The notes beneath the pieces are model-generated. The model ran no database searches. It worked only from the letters and a program-made list of their open reading frames with translations, and was not told where the DNA came from. From contig DAOTWY010000040.1 of assembly GCA_034435635.1 (NCBI GenBank), positions 1 through 64,000 of the forward strand: a DNA stretch of 64,000 bases, read 5' to 3'. Every line of letters begins with the position of its first letter. The stretch's first letter is position 1. Positions 51,375 to 59,971 of this stretch are shown one piece after another. The DNA comes from DAOTWY01 sp003696565. GTDB taxonomy: Bacteria > Chloroflexota > Anaerolineae > Aggregatilineales > Phototrophicaceae. The position numbers and the translations under genes were made by a program.

Positions 51375-52685
51375 ATGTTTCCAAAGGATTTTGTTTGGGG
51401 CGCGGCAACTGCGTCTTATCAAATTGAAGGGGCAGTCAATGAGGACGGGCGTGTACCGTCTATTTGGGATACATTCAGTGCTACCCCAGGTAATGTTGAA
51501 AATGGCGATACTGGCGCAGTTGCTTGTGACCACTACCATCGCTATAAGGAAGACGTTGCCTTGATGAAACAGCTTGGCTTAAAGGCATATCGCTTTTCGA
51601 TCGCATGGGGGCGAGTATTGAACGGGCAGCAAGTGAACCAACGTGGGTTGGATTTTTATAGCCGCTTAGTGGATGAGTTGTTAGCTGCTCATATTCAACC
51701 TTGGGTTACGCTATATCATTGGGATTTACCCCAAAATTTACAAGATGAAGGCGGGTGGACAAACCGCGCCATTGTGGAAAAATTTGCACATTATGCCGAT
51801 GTTGTCACGCGGGCATTAGGGGATCGGGTTAAGCATTGGATTACGTTTAATGAACCCTGGGTTTTTACCTATTTGGGATATGGCATTGGGTATCATGCGC
51901 CGGGAATATCTAGCTTGCCGGCTTATTTAAGCGCAGCACACCACTTTTTGTTATCTCATGCGCGTTCCGTGCCAATTATCCGGGGGAATTCACCGGATTC
52001 AAAAGTGGGTGTTACCTTAGATATTTCTCAGCCAGAAGGTGATCCCCGTGCGGTTGCACGTCAACGAGATTTTCATAATCACTGGTTTTTGGACCCAATT
52101 TATTTTGGGGAATATCCTCAAGAATTGTTTACTGTTTATCAAGAAATGGGGTATTTACCGGATATTCAAGATGGCGATCTGGAAGCAATACAAGGCAAGC
52201 CGGACTTTTTAGGTATCAATTATTATACACGGCAAGTGGTGGAATATGATGAATCTGACCCATTACATTTGACCCGCTGGGTACATCAACCGGAGAGCGA
52301 ATATACTGAAATGGGTTGGGAAGTTGCGCCGGAAAGCATTTATCGTATGTTGAAGTATATCAACGACCGATATGCTCCTGATGCCATGGTCATCACGGAA
52401 AATGGTGCAGCATTTGCCGATGAAGTCAGTGATGATGGACAGGTACATGATCCACGCCGTGTTGCGTTTTATGATGCGTATCTCCGTAATTGTTTGCGGG
52501 CGATTCAAGAAGGTGTTCCGTTAAAAGGCTACTTTGCTTGGTCATTGTTAGATAATTTTGAATGGGCATTTGGGTATAGCAAGCGATTTGGCATCATTTA
52601 TGTGGATTATGAAACACAACAGCGCATCCCGAAGGATAGTGCGAAGTGGTATAGTCAGTTAATTAAACGCAATGGATTTGAATAA
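51375..52685 (+). CDS. Family GH1 beta-glucosidase
   Basis: 436 residues, typical GH1 length. TIM barrel starting MFPKDFVWGAATASYQIEGA; acid/base glutamate in HWITFNEPWVF (about 165), nucleophile glutamate in VITENGAAF (about 345), and YFAWSLLDNFEWAFGYSKRFG, which lines the glycone subsite. Cytoplasmic (no signal peptide), hydrolysing beta-glucosides or -galactosides; specificity is not decided by sequence alone. Its stop overlaps the following ATG by one base, so the next gene is coupled. Confidence 0.93.
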   Translation: MFPKDFVWGAATASYQIEGAVNEDGRVPSIWDTFSATPGNVENGDTGAVACDHYHRYKEDVALMKQLGLKAYRFSIAWGRVLNGQQVNQRGLDFYSRLVDELLAAHIQPWVTLYHWDLPQNLQDEGGWTNRAIVEKFAHYADVVTRALGDRVKHWITFNEPWVFTYLGYGIGYHAPGISSLPAYLSAAHHFLLSHARSVPIIRGNSPDSKVGVTLDISQPEGDPRAVARQRDFHNHWFLDPIYFGEYPQELFTVYQEMGYLPDIQDGDLEAIQGKPDFLGINYYTRQVVEYDESDPLHLTRWVHQPESEYTEMGWEVAPESIYRMLKYINDRYAPDAMVITENGAAFADEVSDDGQVHDPRRVAFYDAYLRNCLRAIQEGVPLKGYFAWSLLDNFEWAFGYSKRFGIIYVDYETQQRIPKDSAKWYSQLIKRNGFE

Positions 52686-53572
52686 TGTCAGTAATCCGAA
52701 CACCAGACGAACGATTTGAGAATTTACCAGGCTATCATTTTGCGCCACATTATCTCACGTTAAATAATGGGTTACGGATGCACTATGTTGATGTTGGGCA
52801 GGGGGATAGTGTGTTCCTCTGCCTACATGGCGAACCAACATGGTCATATCTTTATCGCAAGATGATTCCAATTTTAGCGCAGGCTGGGCGGGTTATTGCA
52901 CCAGATATGATCGGCTTTGGGCGGTCAGATAAATTCACAGAGATGGAAGAATACAGCATTCAGATGCTGTATGACACAATGGGGGAGTTTATTCAGAGGC
53001 TAAATTTGACCAATATCACATTGGTGTGCCAGGATTATGGCGGTGTGATTGGGTTGCCATTGGCAGTCACGCTGGATGAACGTTTTGCACGGTTGGTTAT
53101 TATGAACACAGCTTTGCCCACTGGAGATCGCCCCGTGAGCGAAGGATTTAAGCAATGGCGTGATTTTGTCAGCCGTGTTGGGCGGGAGATGGTTCCTAGC
53201 AAATTGATGGAGATCAGTTGTGTCAAAAAGGAACAATTGAATGATGAAATTTTAGCGGCTTATGATGCACCATTCCCTGATGCAAGTTATAAAGCTGCAA
53301 TTGCGGCATTGCCCTTACTTATTCCAACTGAGATCGATTCGCCTTTTGCTGAAAAAGAACGTCAAACCCGTGAAGCACTGAAGACGTGGCATAAACCTGC
53401 TTTAGTGATGTTTTCAGATAGCGATCCGGTTACTATGGGGGGAGACCGCTTTTTCCGCAAGCTGATTCCTACTGCTAAAAATTATCCTGAAATAACAATC
53501 CAAAACGCCGGGCACTTTTTACAAGAAGAGAGCGGGGAAGAAATTGCTCACACCATTTTAGAATATCTCTAA
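52685..53572 (+). CDS. Haloalkane-dehalogenase-like alpha/beta hydrolase
   Basis: 295 residues, TAATG overlap with the GH1 gene. Alpha/beta-hydrolase fold of the dehalogenase/epoxide hydrolase branch: oxyanion block LHGEPTWSYLYRKMIP (about 47-62), nucleophile Asp117 in VCQDYGGVIGLP, acid in FSDSDPVTMGG, catalytic histidine in NAGHFLQEE. Dehalogenases of subfamily I and related epoxide hydrolases normally have Trp after the nucleophile (QDWGG); here it is Tyr118, so halide stabilisation could differ. Reaction therefore not certain. Role in the operon with FKBP and GH1 unclear. Confidence 0.82.
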   Translation: MSVIRTPDERFENLPGYHFAPHYLTLNNGLRMHYVDVGQGDSVFLCLHGEPTWSYLYRKMIPILAQAGRVIAPDMIGFGRSDKFTEMEEYSIQMLYDTMGEFIQRLNLTNITLVCQDYGGVIGLPLAVTLDERFARLVIMNTALPTGDRPVSEGFKQWRDFVSRVGREMVPSKLMEISCVKKEQLNDEILAAYDAPFPDASYKAAIAALPLLIPTEIDSPFAEKERQTREALKTWHKPALVMFSDSDPVTMGGDRFFRKLIPTAKNYPEITIQNAGHFLQEESGEEIAHTILEYL

Positions 53573-53613
53573 CAAAAAATGTATAAACTCAGATTAAACA
53601 AAAGGATAATCTG

Positions 53614-53838
53614 ATGCGAATTTTTAAAGAGATGGCAATATTAGGATTGGCTTTTTTTGCAGCACTGTATTTGATGTTCCCGTCACTGATCCCAGATTTC
53701 CTACCATTGATTGGTTGGATCGATGAAGGGGTTTGTACGTTAATTTTAGCAAACACAGCAAGCTATTATGGAATCAACCTAACAAATCTCTATGGGCGGG
53801 CGGGAACACGAGTAGTTAAGCGGCGACAAAAAAAATAA
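53614..53838 (+). CDS. Small DUF1232-like membrane protein
   Basis: 74 residues. A first hydrophobic helix (LGLAFFAALYLMF) is followed by the DUF1232-type motif PDFLPLIGWIDEGVCTLILA, here shorter than usual (YkvA-type proteins carry IDLIPDFIPVLGYLDD). The tail is basic (RVVKRRQKK). It follows the hydrolase gene by 41 bases and may belong to the same transcript. A short hairpin (CACC/GGTG, about 53840-53851) with TTTTTA lies just beyond. Confidence 0.7.
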   Translation: MRIFKEMAILGLAFFAALYLMFPSLIPDFLPLIGWIDEGVCTLILANTASYYGINLTNLYGRAGTRVVKRRQKK

Positions 53839-53907
53839 ACACCAATAGGTGCGTTTTTATAGATTAGGATAACGGACAAAATAGACACATACCCATATTA
53901 TTAATGA

Positions 53908-54321
53908 TTAGGTTTTTGGCGAATCGTTATTTGATGAGTTGTTTTGTTGATGCTGTTGGGCGATGAATTCGCGGGCTTCCTCAAGATTATCTGTCATATG
54001 CAGGAAACGATTGGAATCCCGCCAATAGGTGCGGTTGATGACATTGACTAAGGCACGTACAACGGTGTTCCCTCCTGCTACCACAATCACGTCCACAACA
54101 GTATGAAACTGCTGCAACAATTGGTGCGCATTAGCAACCGATTGAGGCGGGATGATGATATTGTGTGGAATATTGAGGATCACACCAATTGGATGGGTTG
54201 ATTCTTTTTCAATCAATTGTTGTGTAACGGATTGTGTCTTAAAAAAATCTTCCCAAGACCATAGTTCCGGGAAATCATATCGGATGATATGGTTATCTTC
54301 CCATGTGATGCGTATATTCAA
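53908..54321 (-). CDS. Hypothetical protein with possible STAS-like fold
   Basis: 137 residues, TTG start with a strong GGAGGACAC before it. Alpha/beta alternation (MNIRITWEDNHIIRYDFPEL, GVILNIPHNIIIPP, VDVIVVAGGNTVVRALV) resembles SpoIIAA/STAS-like single-domain proteins, but no family motif is certain. The C-terminus is a Gln/Asn/Ser-rich tail. It is single-gene, convergent with the DUF1232-like gene. Function unknown. Confidence 0.6.
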   Translation of the reverse strand: MNIRITWEDNHIIRYDFPELWSWEDFFKTQSVTQQLIEKESTHPIGVILNIPHNIIIPPQSVANAHQLLQQFHTVVDVIVVAGGNTVVRALVNVINRTYWRDSNRFLHMTDNLEEAREFIAQQHQQNNSSNNDSPKT

Positions 54322-54449
54322 GTGTCCTCCATATTTTTGCTTTGGTTAATAAACCTCATACAGCAGCCATTATATTTGTAAATCGTTTAAATTACAATTG
54401 AATTTGGTTTAAGTGGGACAAATGTCCCTGTGTGATTTGTGTTAACTAA

Positions 54450-56615
54450 TTAATCTTCACCCAAAAAATAATATTCTAGGATGCGGCGGGTGATTGGTGC
54501 GGCATGAGCGGAACCATCTCCAGAGTTTTCTATGATGACAACAACAACGATTTCTGGGTTTTCACGCGGGGCATAGCCAACAAACCAAGCATGAGGTTTT
54601 GGATTAGGTGGGTTTTGTGCGGTGCCTGTTTTACCGCATACACCAATGTCTTCCATCAGTGGAGAATTGCGAAAAACAAATTCAGCTGTTCCAGAGCGGT
54701 CTGTTGTGACAGCACACAAACCACTGCGGATATAATCCAGGATGTCGGTTGATACATCCAGAGTTGTTAGCACTTCTGGTTGCATGTGATAGTCCATTTC
54801 GCCTAGCAACCCAGTACTTAGTACAAGCTGCGGGCGATAACGCACACCATTATTAGCAACGATGGCATAGGCTTCTGCCATTTGCAGCGGAGAAACTTCT
54901 ACCATCCCCTGACCAATTGCCATATTGACCGCATCTGAATATGACCAAGGTTCAGGATGCCAATTAATTTTGGTATCTGGCGTGCCAATGAAGCCCGTAC
55001 TGGTTTCAATATCACGCAGCCCTGGGTCTACCCCTAAGCCCATCATATTGGCGTATGTCGGTAATAAATATGGGTCACGATTATCCAGACGATAACCCGC
55101 CTCATAAAAACAGGTATTACAACTATGTGTTAATGCCCCCGCTAAATTTAGTCGTCCATGCCCACCTGCTAACCAATCTACGCGGGGAATATCACGGTTC
55201 CAAACGCCAGTGGAGAAATAAGTTTCATCCATTGTGTATTCTCCGCTAGCAAGGGCGGCGATTGCGGTGATCGTTTTCATAATGGAGCCGGAGGGATAAC
55301 GCCCTTGTGCGGCACGATTTAATTGCGGGCGGCGTGGATCATTAATGACCTGCTCAATAATTTGCTGTGCTTGCTCTTGCCCCATAACTGGGAAAGGGAT
55401 AAAAGCATTGGCATTATAGGTTGGATAGCTGACCATTGCTAAAATTTCACCAGTGTTGACATTCATCACCACGGCTGCGCCACCATCCCCAAACGCCCCC
55501 TCACTAGCCACGAATGCTTCACTAAGGACACCAGTGACAAACCGTTGTAAATCTAAATCAATAGTGAGGTAAACACTTTGACTTGGTTGAATGGGGGTTT
55601 CACCTAATAAGCGCAAGGGTTCACCATTGGGGCGAACAATAGATAAGCGCATTCCCGGTGTGCCGCGTAATGTTTCATCCCAGCCGCGTTCTATACCGCT
55701 ACGACCTAGGATCGAATCCTGCCGGAATCCAGCGGCTTCCACTTGTGGAATTTCATCAGCTTCTGGATAACCGACTGTACCAATGACATGCGGCAGTAGA
55801 TCACCATAGATATAACGACGGGTACGAATAGCATCAAACTGGGCGTTGCAAATCTCTACCAGTGCGCTTTCCCATACATCAAACACATTTCCTTCAATTA
55901 AGCCAATTTCCGCCAGCCAATCTGGATTGTTTCGGTTCAAGCGATTCTGTACTTCTTCTGCAGGGATTTCTAAAACTTGCGCTAAGGTGTTGATGCACAG
56001 GTCTAAATCCTCAATTTGATTTTCAATAACCAATATTTTGACCATGCGTCCGTTCATATCTGCCAAGATTTCGCCATTGCGGTCATAAATATTGCCACGG
56101 AGCGGCGGGAACGATTCGAGGCGGAGCAGCCCGCCTTCTGCCATTTGGCGGAAAATATCACCAGGTGACCAGGCGATACGCCAGGCTTCACCATCTAATA
56201 CCAGTCGAATTTCTCGGTTTTGATCAGTAAATGTACCGATACTATTGGTATGGAATGTTACATCATAAACAAAGATCATAATGCGGTTACCCTCTCGTGC
56301 TTGGGCACGCAGGGCAAATTCCAGGCTTTCTAAGCGCATGGTTTCATGGCTAGATTGATATAAAGCGGCGAACGAATCATAAGGAGTTGCTTGCTGACTG
56401 GATTCGCTCAACAGCGCGTACATGGCTTCCCATTCAGCTTGTTGCCAGTGATACAAAAATGCCGTTACAACGGCTTCAGCATCGTACATGTTATTATAAC
56501 TAGGCGTGATGGTTGGGATGCGCGTAGGGAGTTGTGCATGAAGTGGTTCGGTTTCTTGTGGCGCACAGCCAACCAGGCACAATATAAGACCGACGACTAG
56601 CAACCAGCGTTTCAC
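54450..56615 (-). CDS. Lipoprotein penicillin-binding protein (class B) with NTF2-like domain
   Basis: 721 residues from the GTG at 56615 (GAGGATAAAT upstream); this places the lipobox LCLVGC at residue 18, whereas the longest frame adds 41 residues. After a linker, an NTF2-like MecA_N-type domain spans about 40-155 (VVTAFLYHWQQAEWEAMYAL). The PBP dimerisation domain follows (about 170-355, PPLRGNIYDRNGEILAD). The transpeptidase domain has the SxxK motif SIMK (in YPSGSIMKTITA), SxN (THSCNTC) and KTG (CGKTGTAQN). It cross-links peptidoglycan outside the membrane. The MecA-like architecture and lipid anchor are unusual for an essential PBP2. Confidence 0.9.
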   Translation of the reverse strand: MKRWLLVVGLILCLVGCAPQETEPLHAQLPTRIPTITPSYNNMYDAEAVVTAFLYHWQQAEWEAMYALLSESSQQATPYDSFAALYQSSHETMRLESLEFALRAQAREGNRIMIFVYDVTFHTNSIGTFTDQNREIRLVLDGEAWRIAWSPGDIFRQMAEGGLLRLESFPPLRGNIYDRNGEILADMNGRMVKILVIENQIEDLDLCINTLAQVLEIPAEEVQNRLNRNNPDWLAEIGLIEGNVFDVWESALVEICNAQFDAIRTRRYIYGDLLPHVIGTVGYPEADEIPQVEAAGFRQDSILGRSGIERGWDETLRGTPGMRLSIVRPNGEPLRLLGETPIQPSQSVYLTIDLDLQRFVTGVLSEAFVASEGAFGDGGAAVVMNVNTGEILAMVSYPTYNANAFIPFPVMGQEQAQQIIEQVINDPRRPQLNRAAQGRYPSGSIMKTITAIAALASGEYTMDETYFSTGVWNRDIPRVDWLAGGHGRLNLAGALTHSCNTCFYEAGYRLDNRDPYLLPTYANMMGLGVDPGLRDIETSTGFIGTPDTKINWHPEPWSYSDAVNMAIGQGMVEVSPLQMAEAYAIVANNGVRYRPQLVLSTGLLGEMDYHMQPEVLTTLDVSTDILDYIRSGLCAVTTDRSGTAEFVFRNSPLMEDIGVCGKTGTAQNPPNPKPHAWFVGYAPRENPEIVVVVIIENSGDGSAHAAPITRRILEYYFLGED

Positions 56616-56726
56616 GGATGATTTATCCTCACAATATAGCACTCGATGCTCATTATACGAGTTGTATGCGGAATCAGCCAGCCACATATATAATATCAAA
56701 AATACAATATTAAGGAGTAAAGCGGA

Positions 56727-57161
56727 ATGACTGATCAAATTGAAATTGTGGCGGTCGATAGCTTAGTTGCCAATGAATTTGAGGTGCAGCTTAATGGGGA
56801 AGCGATAACAGGGATTTTTCGAGTTGATGGCTTAACAACGTTTAAGTTAGATCAAAATGGTGAACGTGTTCATGAGCCGGTCACATTGGTGAAAATGGTA
56901 CAGCGAGATGGAAACACCGCCATCAATAAGTGGCTGCGGGAAACGATGGCATATGGCAGTGATAAACCGCGTCGTCATTTAACGATTGTTGCTATTGATG
57001 ATGGCGTGGAAACTCGCCGTTGGACACTGCGTGATGCTTGGATCCAGCAAGTTTGTTATTCTGCGTTTGATACCGCATCAACAGAAATGGTTGAGGAAAT
57101 CCTCACGATTTATTATGAAAGTATTGAAGAAACCTGGTCAGCGACCCCGAATCTGGAATAA
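56727..57161 (+). CDS. Orphan phage T4 gp19-like tail-tube protein
   Basis: 144 residues, AAGGAG before the ATG. The pattern matches the gp19/contractile injection system tube family: NEFEVQLNGEAITGIFRVDG at the start, then a GLTTFKL strand, MVQRDGNTAINKWLRETM (the usual R-G-x...WL block), HLTIVAIDDGVETRRWTLRD and WIQQVCYSAFDTAST, ending VEEILTIYYE. These proteins stack into the inner tube of contractile tails. No sheath, baseplate or ATPase gene is near; its neighbours are a PBP and an oxidoreductase. It may be an exaptated or stand-alone member. Divergent from the PBP gene. Confidence 0.75.
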   Translation: MTDQIEIVAVDSLVANEFEVQLNGEAITGIFRVDGLTTFKLDQNGERVHEPVTLVKMVQRDGNTAINKWLRETMAYGSDKPRRHLTIVAIDDGVETRRWTLRDAWIQQVCYSAFDTASTEMVEEILTIYYESIEETWSATPNLE

Positions 57162-57164
57162 ACG

Positions 57165-58145
57165 ATGACGATTCGATGGGGGATTATGGCGACGGGGTGG
57201 ATTGCAGAAGCTTTTGCTGAAGGATTGCAATATGTCACCGATTCACAATTGATTGCGGTTGGGTCACGCTCACAACGTTCTGCTGATGATTTTGCGGCGC
57301 GGTTTCATATCCCAAATAGACATGCCTCTTATGAGGCTTTGGCAAACGATCCTGACGTAGATGTGGTTTATATTGCCACACCACACGGGATGCATTATGA
57401 AAACATGCTGATGTGCCTGAATGCTGGTAAGCATGTGCTGTGTGAGAAAGCGTTTACACTAAATGCACGGCAAGCAGCGGAAGTGATCGCCCTGGCAAGA
57501 GCGAAAAAACTGTTTTTGATGGAAGCGATGTGGACACGCTTTTTGCCGGCTGTGGTTGAATTACAACGTATTTTGTTATCTGGTGTGATTGGGGAAGTCC
57601 GTGCTTTCCAGGCTGATTTTAGTTTTCCGCCGCGTTTTGACCCAAAAAGCCGTTTGTTTGATCCAGCTTTAGGGGGCGGCTCGTTGTTGGATTTAGGGGT
57701 TTATCCGGTATCCTTTACCTCAATGTTATTTGGTGAGCCGGAACGGATTGTTTCCGCGGCGCATTTGGGAATAACAGGGGTTGATATGCAAATGGGGGCG
57801 GTGATGATATACCCTGATGGCAAGCTGGCGATGGCTTTTTCTAGTTTGGAGTGTAATGGGGCGAATCGTGCTGCTATCCAAGGGCGGCTAGGGCGGATTG
57901 AGATTGCGCGGGAGTTCTTCCATCCAGAGCAATTCAGCGTGATTTTACAAGATGGCAGCCGGGAAGATTATACATTCCCAATTGAGGGGAATGGGTATCG
58001 TTATGAAGCGCAAGAAGTCGTTGAGCGTTTGCTAGCGGGTGAGTTAGAAAGCCCAGTGATGCCTTTAGATGAGACCTTGGCAATTATGCGGATGATGGAT
58101 ACCATGCGGGCACAATGGGGTATGGTATACCCCAACGTGGATTGA
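57165..58145 (+). CDS. Gfo/Idh/MocA family oxidoreductase
   Basis: 326 residues, starting three bases after the tube-like gene. N-terminal Rossmann fold begins RWGIMATGWIAEAFAEGL; VVYIATPHGMHYENMLMCLN, GKHVLCEKAFTLNARQA (the conserved EKP/EKA lysine), and FDPALGGGSLLDLGVYPVSF with the active-site motif. Family members oxidise or reduce sugars or dihydrodiols with NAD(P); this one is closest in style to trans-1,2-dihydrobenzene-1,2-diol dehydrogenase-like members. Cytoplasmic. Co-transcription with the tube protein is suggested by spacing alone. Confidence 0.9.
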   Translation: MTIRWGIMATGWIAEAFAEGLQYVTDSQLIAVGSRSQRSADDFAARFHIPNRHASYEALANDPDVDVVYIATPHGMHYENMLMCLNAGKHVLCEKAFTLNARQAAEVIALARAKKLFLMEAMWTRFLPAVVELQRILLSGVIGEVRAFQADFSFPPRFDPKSRLFDPALGGGSLLDLGVYPVSFTSMLFGEPERIVSAAHLGITGVDMQMGAVMIYPDGKLAMAFSSLECNGANRAAIQGRLGRIEIAREFFHPEQFSVILQDGSREDYTFPIEGNGYRYEAQEVVERLLAGELESPVMPLDETLAIMRMMDTMRAQWGMVYPNVD

Positions 58146-58224
58146 TATTGACACACAGTTTCCTGTATGTTAACATGAGTTCAAATAAAAATAACAATTT
58201 TTTGAAAATCATTTTTAACAACTG

Positions 58225-58358
58225 GTTGTTGCCAGTGCGCTCCGGCTGGGTCCTGCGCGGCAGGACCTCCGAACCGTGTCAGGACCGGAAGGTAGCAGCA
58301 CTAAGGAGTATATCCTGGGTGCCGCAGGGTCACCTGGCTTGAGCACACTGGCAACAAC
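58225..58358 (+). ncRNA. ffs: Signal recognition particle RNA (small bacterial type)
   Basis: The 134-base segment has the SRP RNA core: GTGTCAGGACCGGAAGGTAG with the GGAA tetraloop at 58287-58290 and the AGCAGC asymmetrical loop behind it. The ends pair over 18 bases with one mismatch (58225-58242 with 58341-58358) and are followed by a T-run, so it carries its own intrinsic terminator. SRP RNA binds Ffh and FtsY for co-translational membrane targeting. It overlaps the 5' extension of the longest reading frame of the following gene, which shows that this frame's first 38 codons are not protein. Confidence 0.95.
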
Positions 58359-58389
58359 TTTTTTGTCGTTTATTACCCCACTGGTGATT

Positions 58390-59880
58390 ATGTCTGAATT
58401 GGACGACACCACCCCAACATATCCCATACCAAAGCCAAAACAAGATAACCTGCGCCGCTTTTGGTTGATAGTGATAGTGGTGTTATTGGTTACTTTACCA
58501 CTAACTGCTGGCTTGTTGATCCACGAGTTTCAAAAATCAGACCCCATCATAGAGCAACCGATTTTAGTAACATTGTTGATTGATGGGGTAACTTACCCTG
58601 TTTCCACCATGGCAGATACAGTTGCTGATTTGTTACAAGAGCAAGCCATTGTATTACAGGAAAACGATTTGTTACGTACAGATGTCAATGCGCCCCTGAC
58701 GGATGGCATGATCGTGCAGATTGATCGAGCGCGTCCAGTTAACATCACTGTGGATGATGAAACGACAGTGATATTAACCACACATGAAAACCCATATGAT
58801 GTGTTACGTTTGGCGGGGGTTTCCCTTAACCCTGATGATCGGATTTATGTGGATGGGTTGGAAATTGCACCAGGGGATTTGCTGGCATATCCGTTGCCCG
58901 TTTCAGAAATTGTGATTTGGCGGGCGATTCCTGTTCAAATCCTAGATGGTGATGTGATGTTACAGATTAACGCTATTGGGGAAACCGTTGGAGATGCCTT
59001 GTATGAAGCAGGTATCACAATCTATTTAGCAGATCGTGTTACCCCGGAGGTAAGTGCTCGTTTGACACCTAACATGCAGATTGTCATTGAACGCGCTAAA
59101 CCGATTAGTATTGTGGTAGATGGCGAACGGACAGAAACACGAGTTTCAGCAGAAACAGTGGGGGCAGCAATTGCAGAAGCTCAGATACCCCTGACAGGCT
59201 TAGATTACACAATTCCATCTGAAGATACTGCCATTTTGCCGGGAATGTTGATTCAAGTTATTCGTGTGACGGAAGAAATCATCACCGAGCAAGACATCAT
59301 CCCGTTTGAGACGGTGTATCAAGCGGATGCATCAATGAATTTAGATACACGGGCGGTATTGCAAGCTGGGCAGAACGGAATCATTGAGCGGTCAATCCGC
59401 GTACGTTATGAAAATGGTGTGGAAATTAGCCGAGAGCCAGCTGGTGAGCAAGTTGTACAGGAGCGGCGTGATCAGATCATTGCCTATGGTACGAATGTCG
59501 TGATCCGCACACTCCAAACGCCTGATGGCACAATTGAATATTGGCGACATTTGCGCATGTATGCTACCAGTTATTATCCGGCGGAATTAGGCGGTGATAA
59601 CATTACCGCCATTGGTGAAACCCTTCATAAAGGGATTGTTGGTATCAATCCACGGATTATTCCTTATCGCACAATGATGTATGTCCCCGGATACGGTGTT
59701 GGTATGGCTGCTGATACAGGTGGTCCACGCACTTTTTCCTATTGGGTAGATTTGGGATATTCTGATGAAGACTGGGTGAGTTGGTCTCGTTGGGTGGATG
59801 TTTATCTGTTAACACCAGTTCCAGAGACAATTAACTATTTGTTACCGCAAGAAGAACGCGGGGGTCCCGTTTCCCCATAA
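58390..59880 (+). CDS. DUF348/G5/3D-domain cell-wall protein (YabE/Rpf-like)
   Basis: 496 residues from the ATG at 58390 (MSELDDTTPT), after the SRP RNA end. One transmembrane helix (about 26-46) anchors an external part. Three DUF348 repeats (about 60-120, 122-175 and 185-245) are followed by a G5 domain (about 255-340, EIITEQDIIPFETVYQ) and a C-terminal 3D domain (about 370-480) with YATSYYPAELGG and GMAADTGG, where the catalytic aspartates of MltA-like lytic transglycosylases sit. This layout is that of YabE-like wall hydrolases. It likely cleaves peptidoglycan. Confidence 0.9.
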   Translation: MSELDDTTPTYPIPKPKQDNLRRFWLIVIVVLLVTLPLTAGLLIHEFQKSDPIIEQPILVTLLIDGVTYPVSTMADTVADLLQEQAIVLQENDLLRTDVNAPLTDGMIVQIDRARPVNITVDDETTVILTTHENPYDVLRLAGVSLNPDDRIYVDGLEIAPGDLLAYPLPVSEIVIWRAIPVQILDGDVMLQINAIGETVGDALYEAGITIYLADRVTPEVSARLTPNMQIVIERAKPISIVVDGERTETRVSAETVGAAIAEAQIPLTGLDYTIPSEDTAILPGMLIQVIRVTEEIITEQDIIPFETVYQADASMNLDTRAVLQAGQNGIIERSIRVRYENGVEISREPAGEQVVQERRDQIIAYGTNVVIRTLQTPDGTIEYWRHLRMYATSYYPAELGGDNITAIGETLHKGIVGINPRIIPYRTMMYVPGYGVGMAADTGGPRTFSYWVDLGYSDEDWVSWSRWVDVYLLTPVPETINYLLPQEERGGPVSP

Positions 59881-59903
59881 CATCAAAACTTGTTACCCAA
59901 TCA

Positions 59904-59933
59904 TTGGTGATGTAAGCCGCTTTGCCGTATAAT
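59904..59933 (+). promoter_or_regulatory. Putative promoter of the kinase gene
   Basis: TTGGTG (59904-59909) and TATAAT (59928-59933) with an 18-base spacer, ahead of the ATG at 59972. Confidence 0.5.
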
Positions 59934-59971
59934 GCAGTTGTTTCACGCTGTCATGATACAGGCTGTAATGA

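Noticed and set aside
58276..58389. First 38 codons of the longest frame of the G5/3D gene
   Set aside because: They encode the 3' half of the SRP RNA, so they are not protein-coding.
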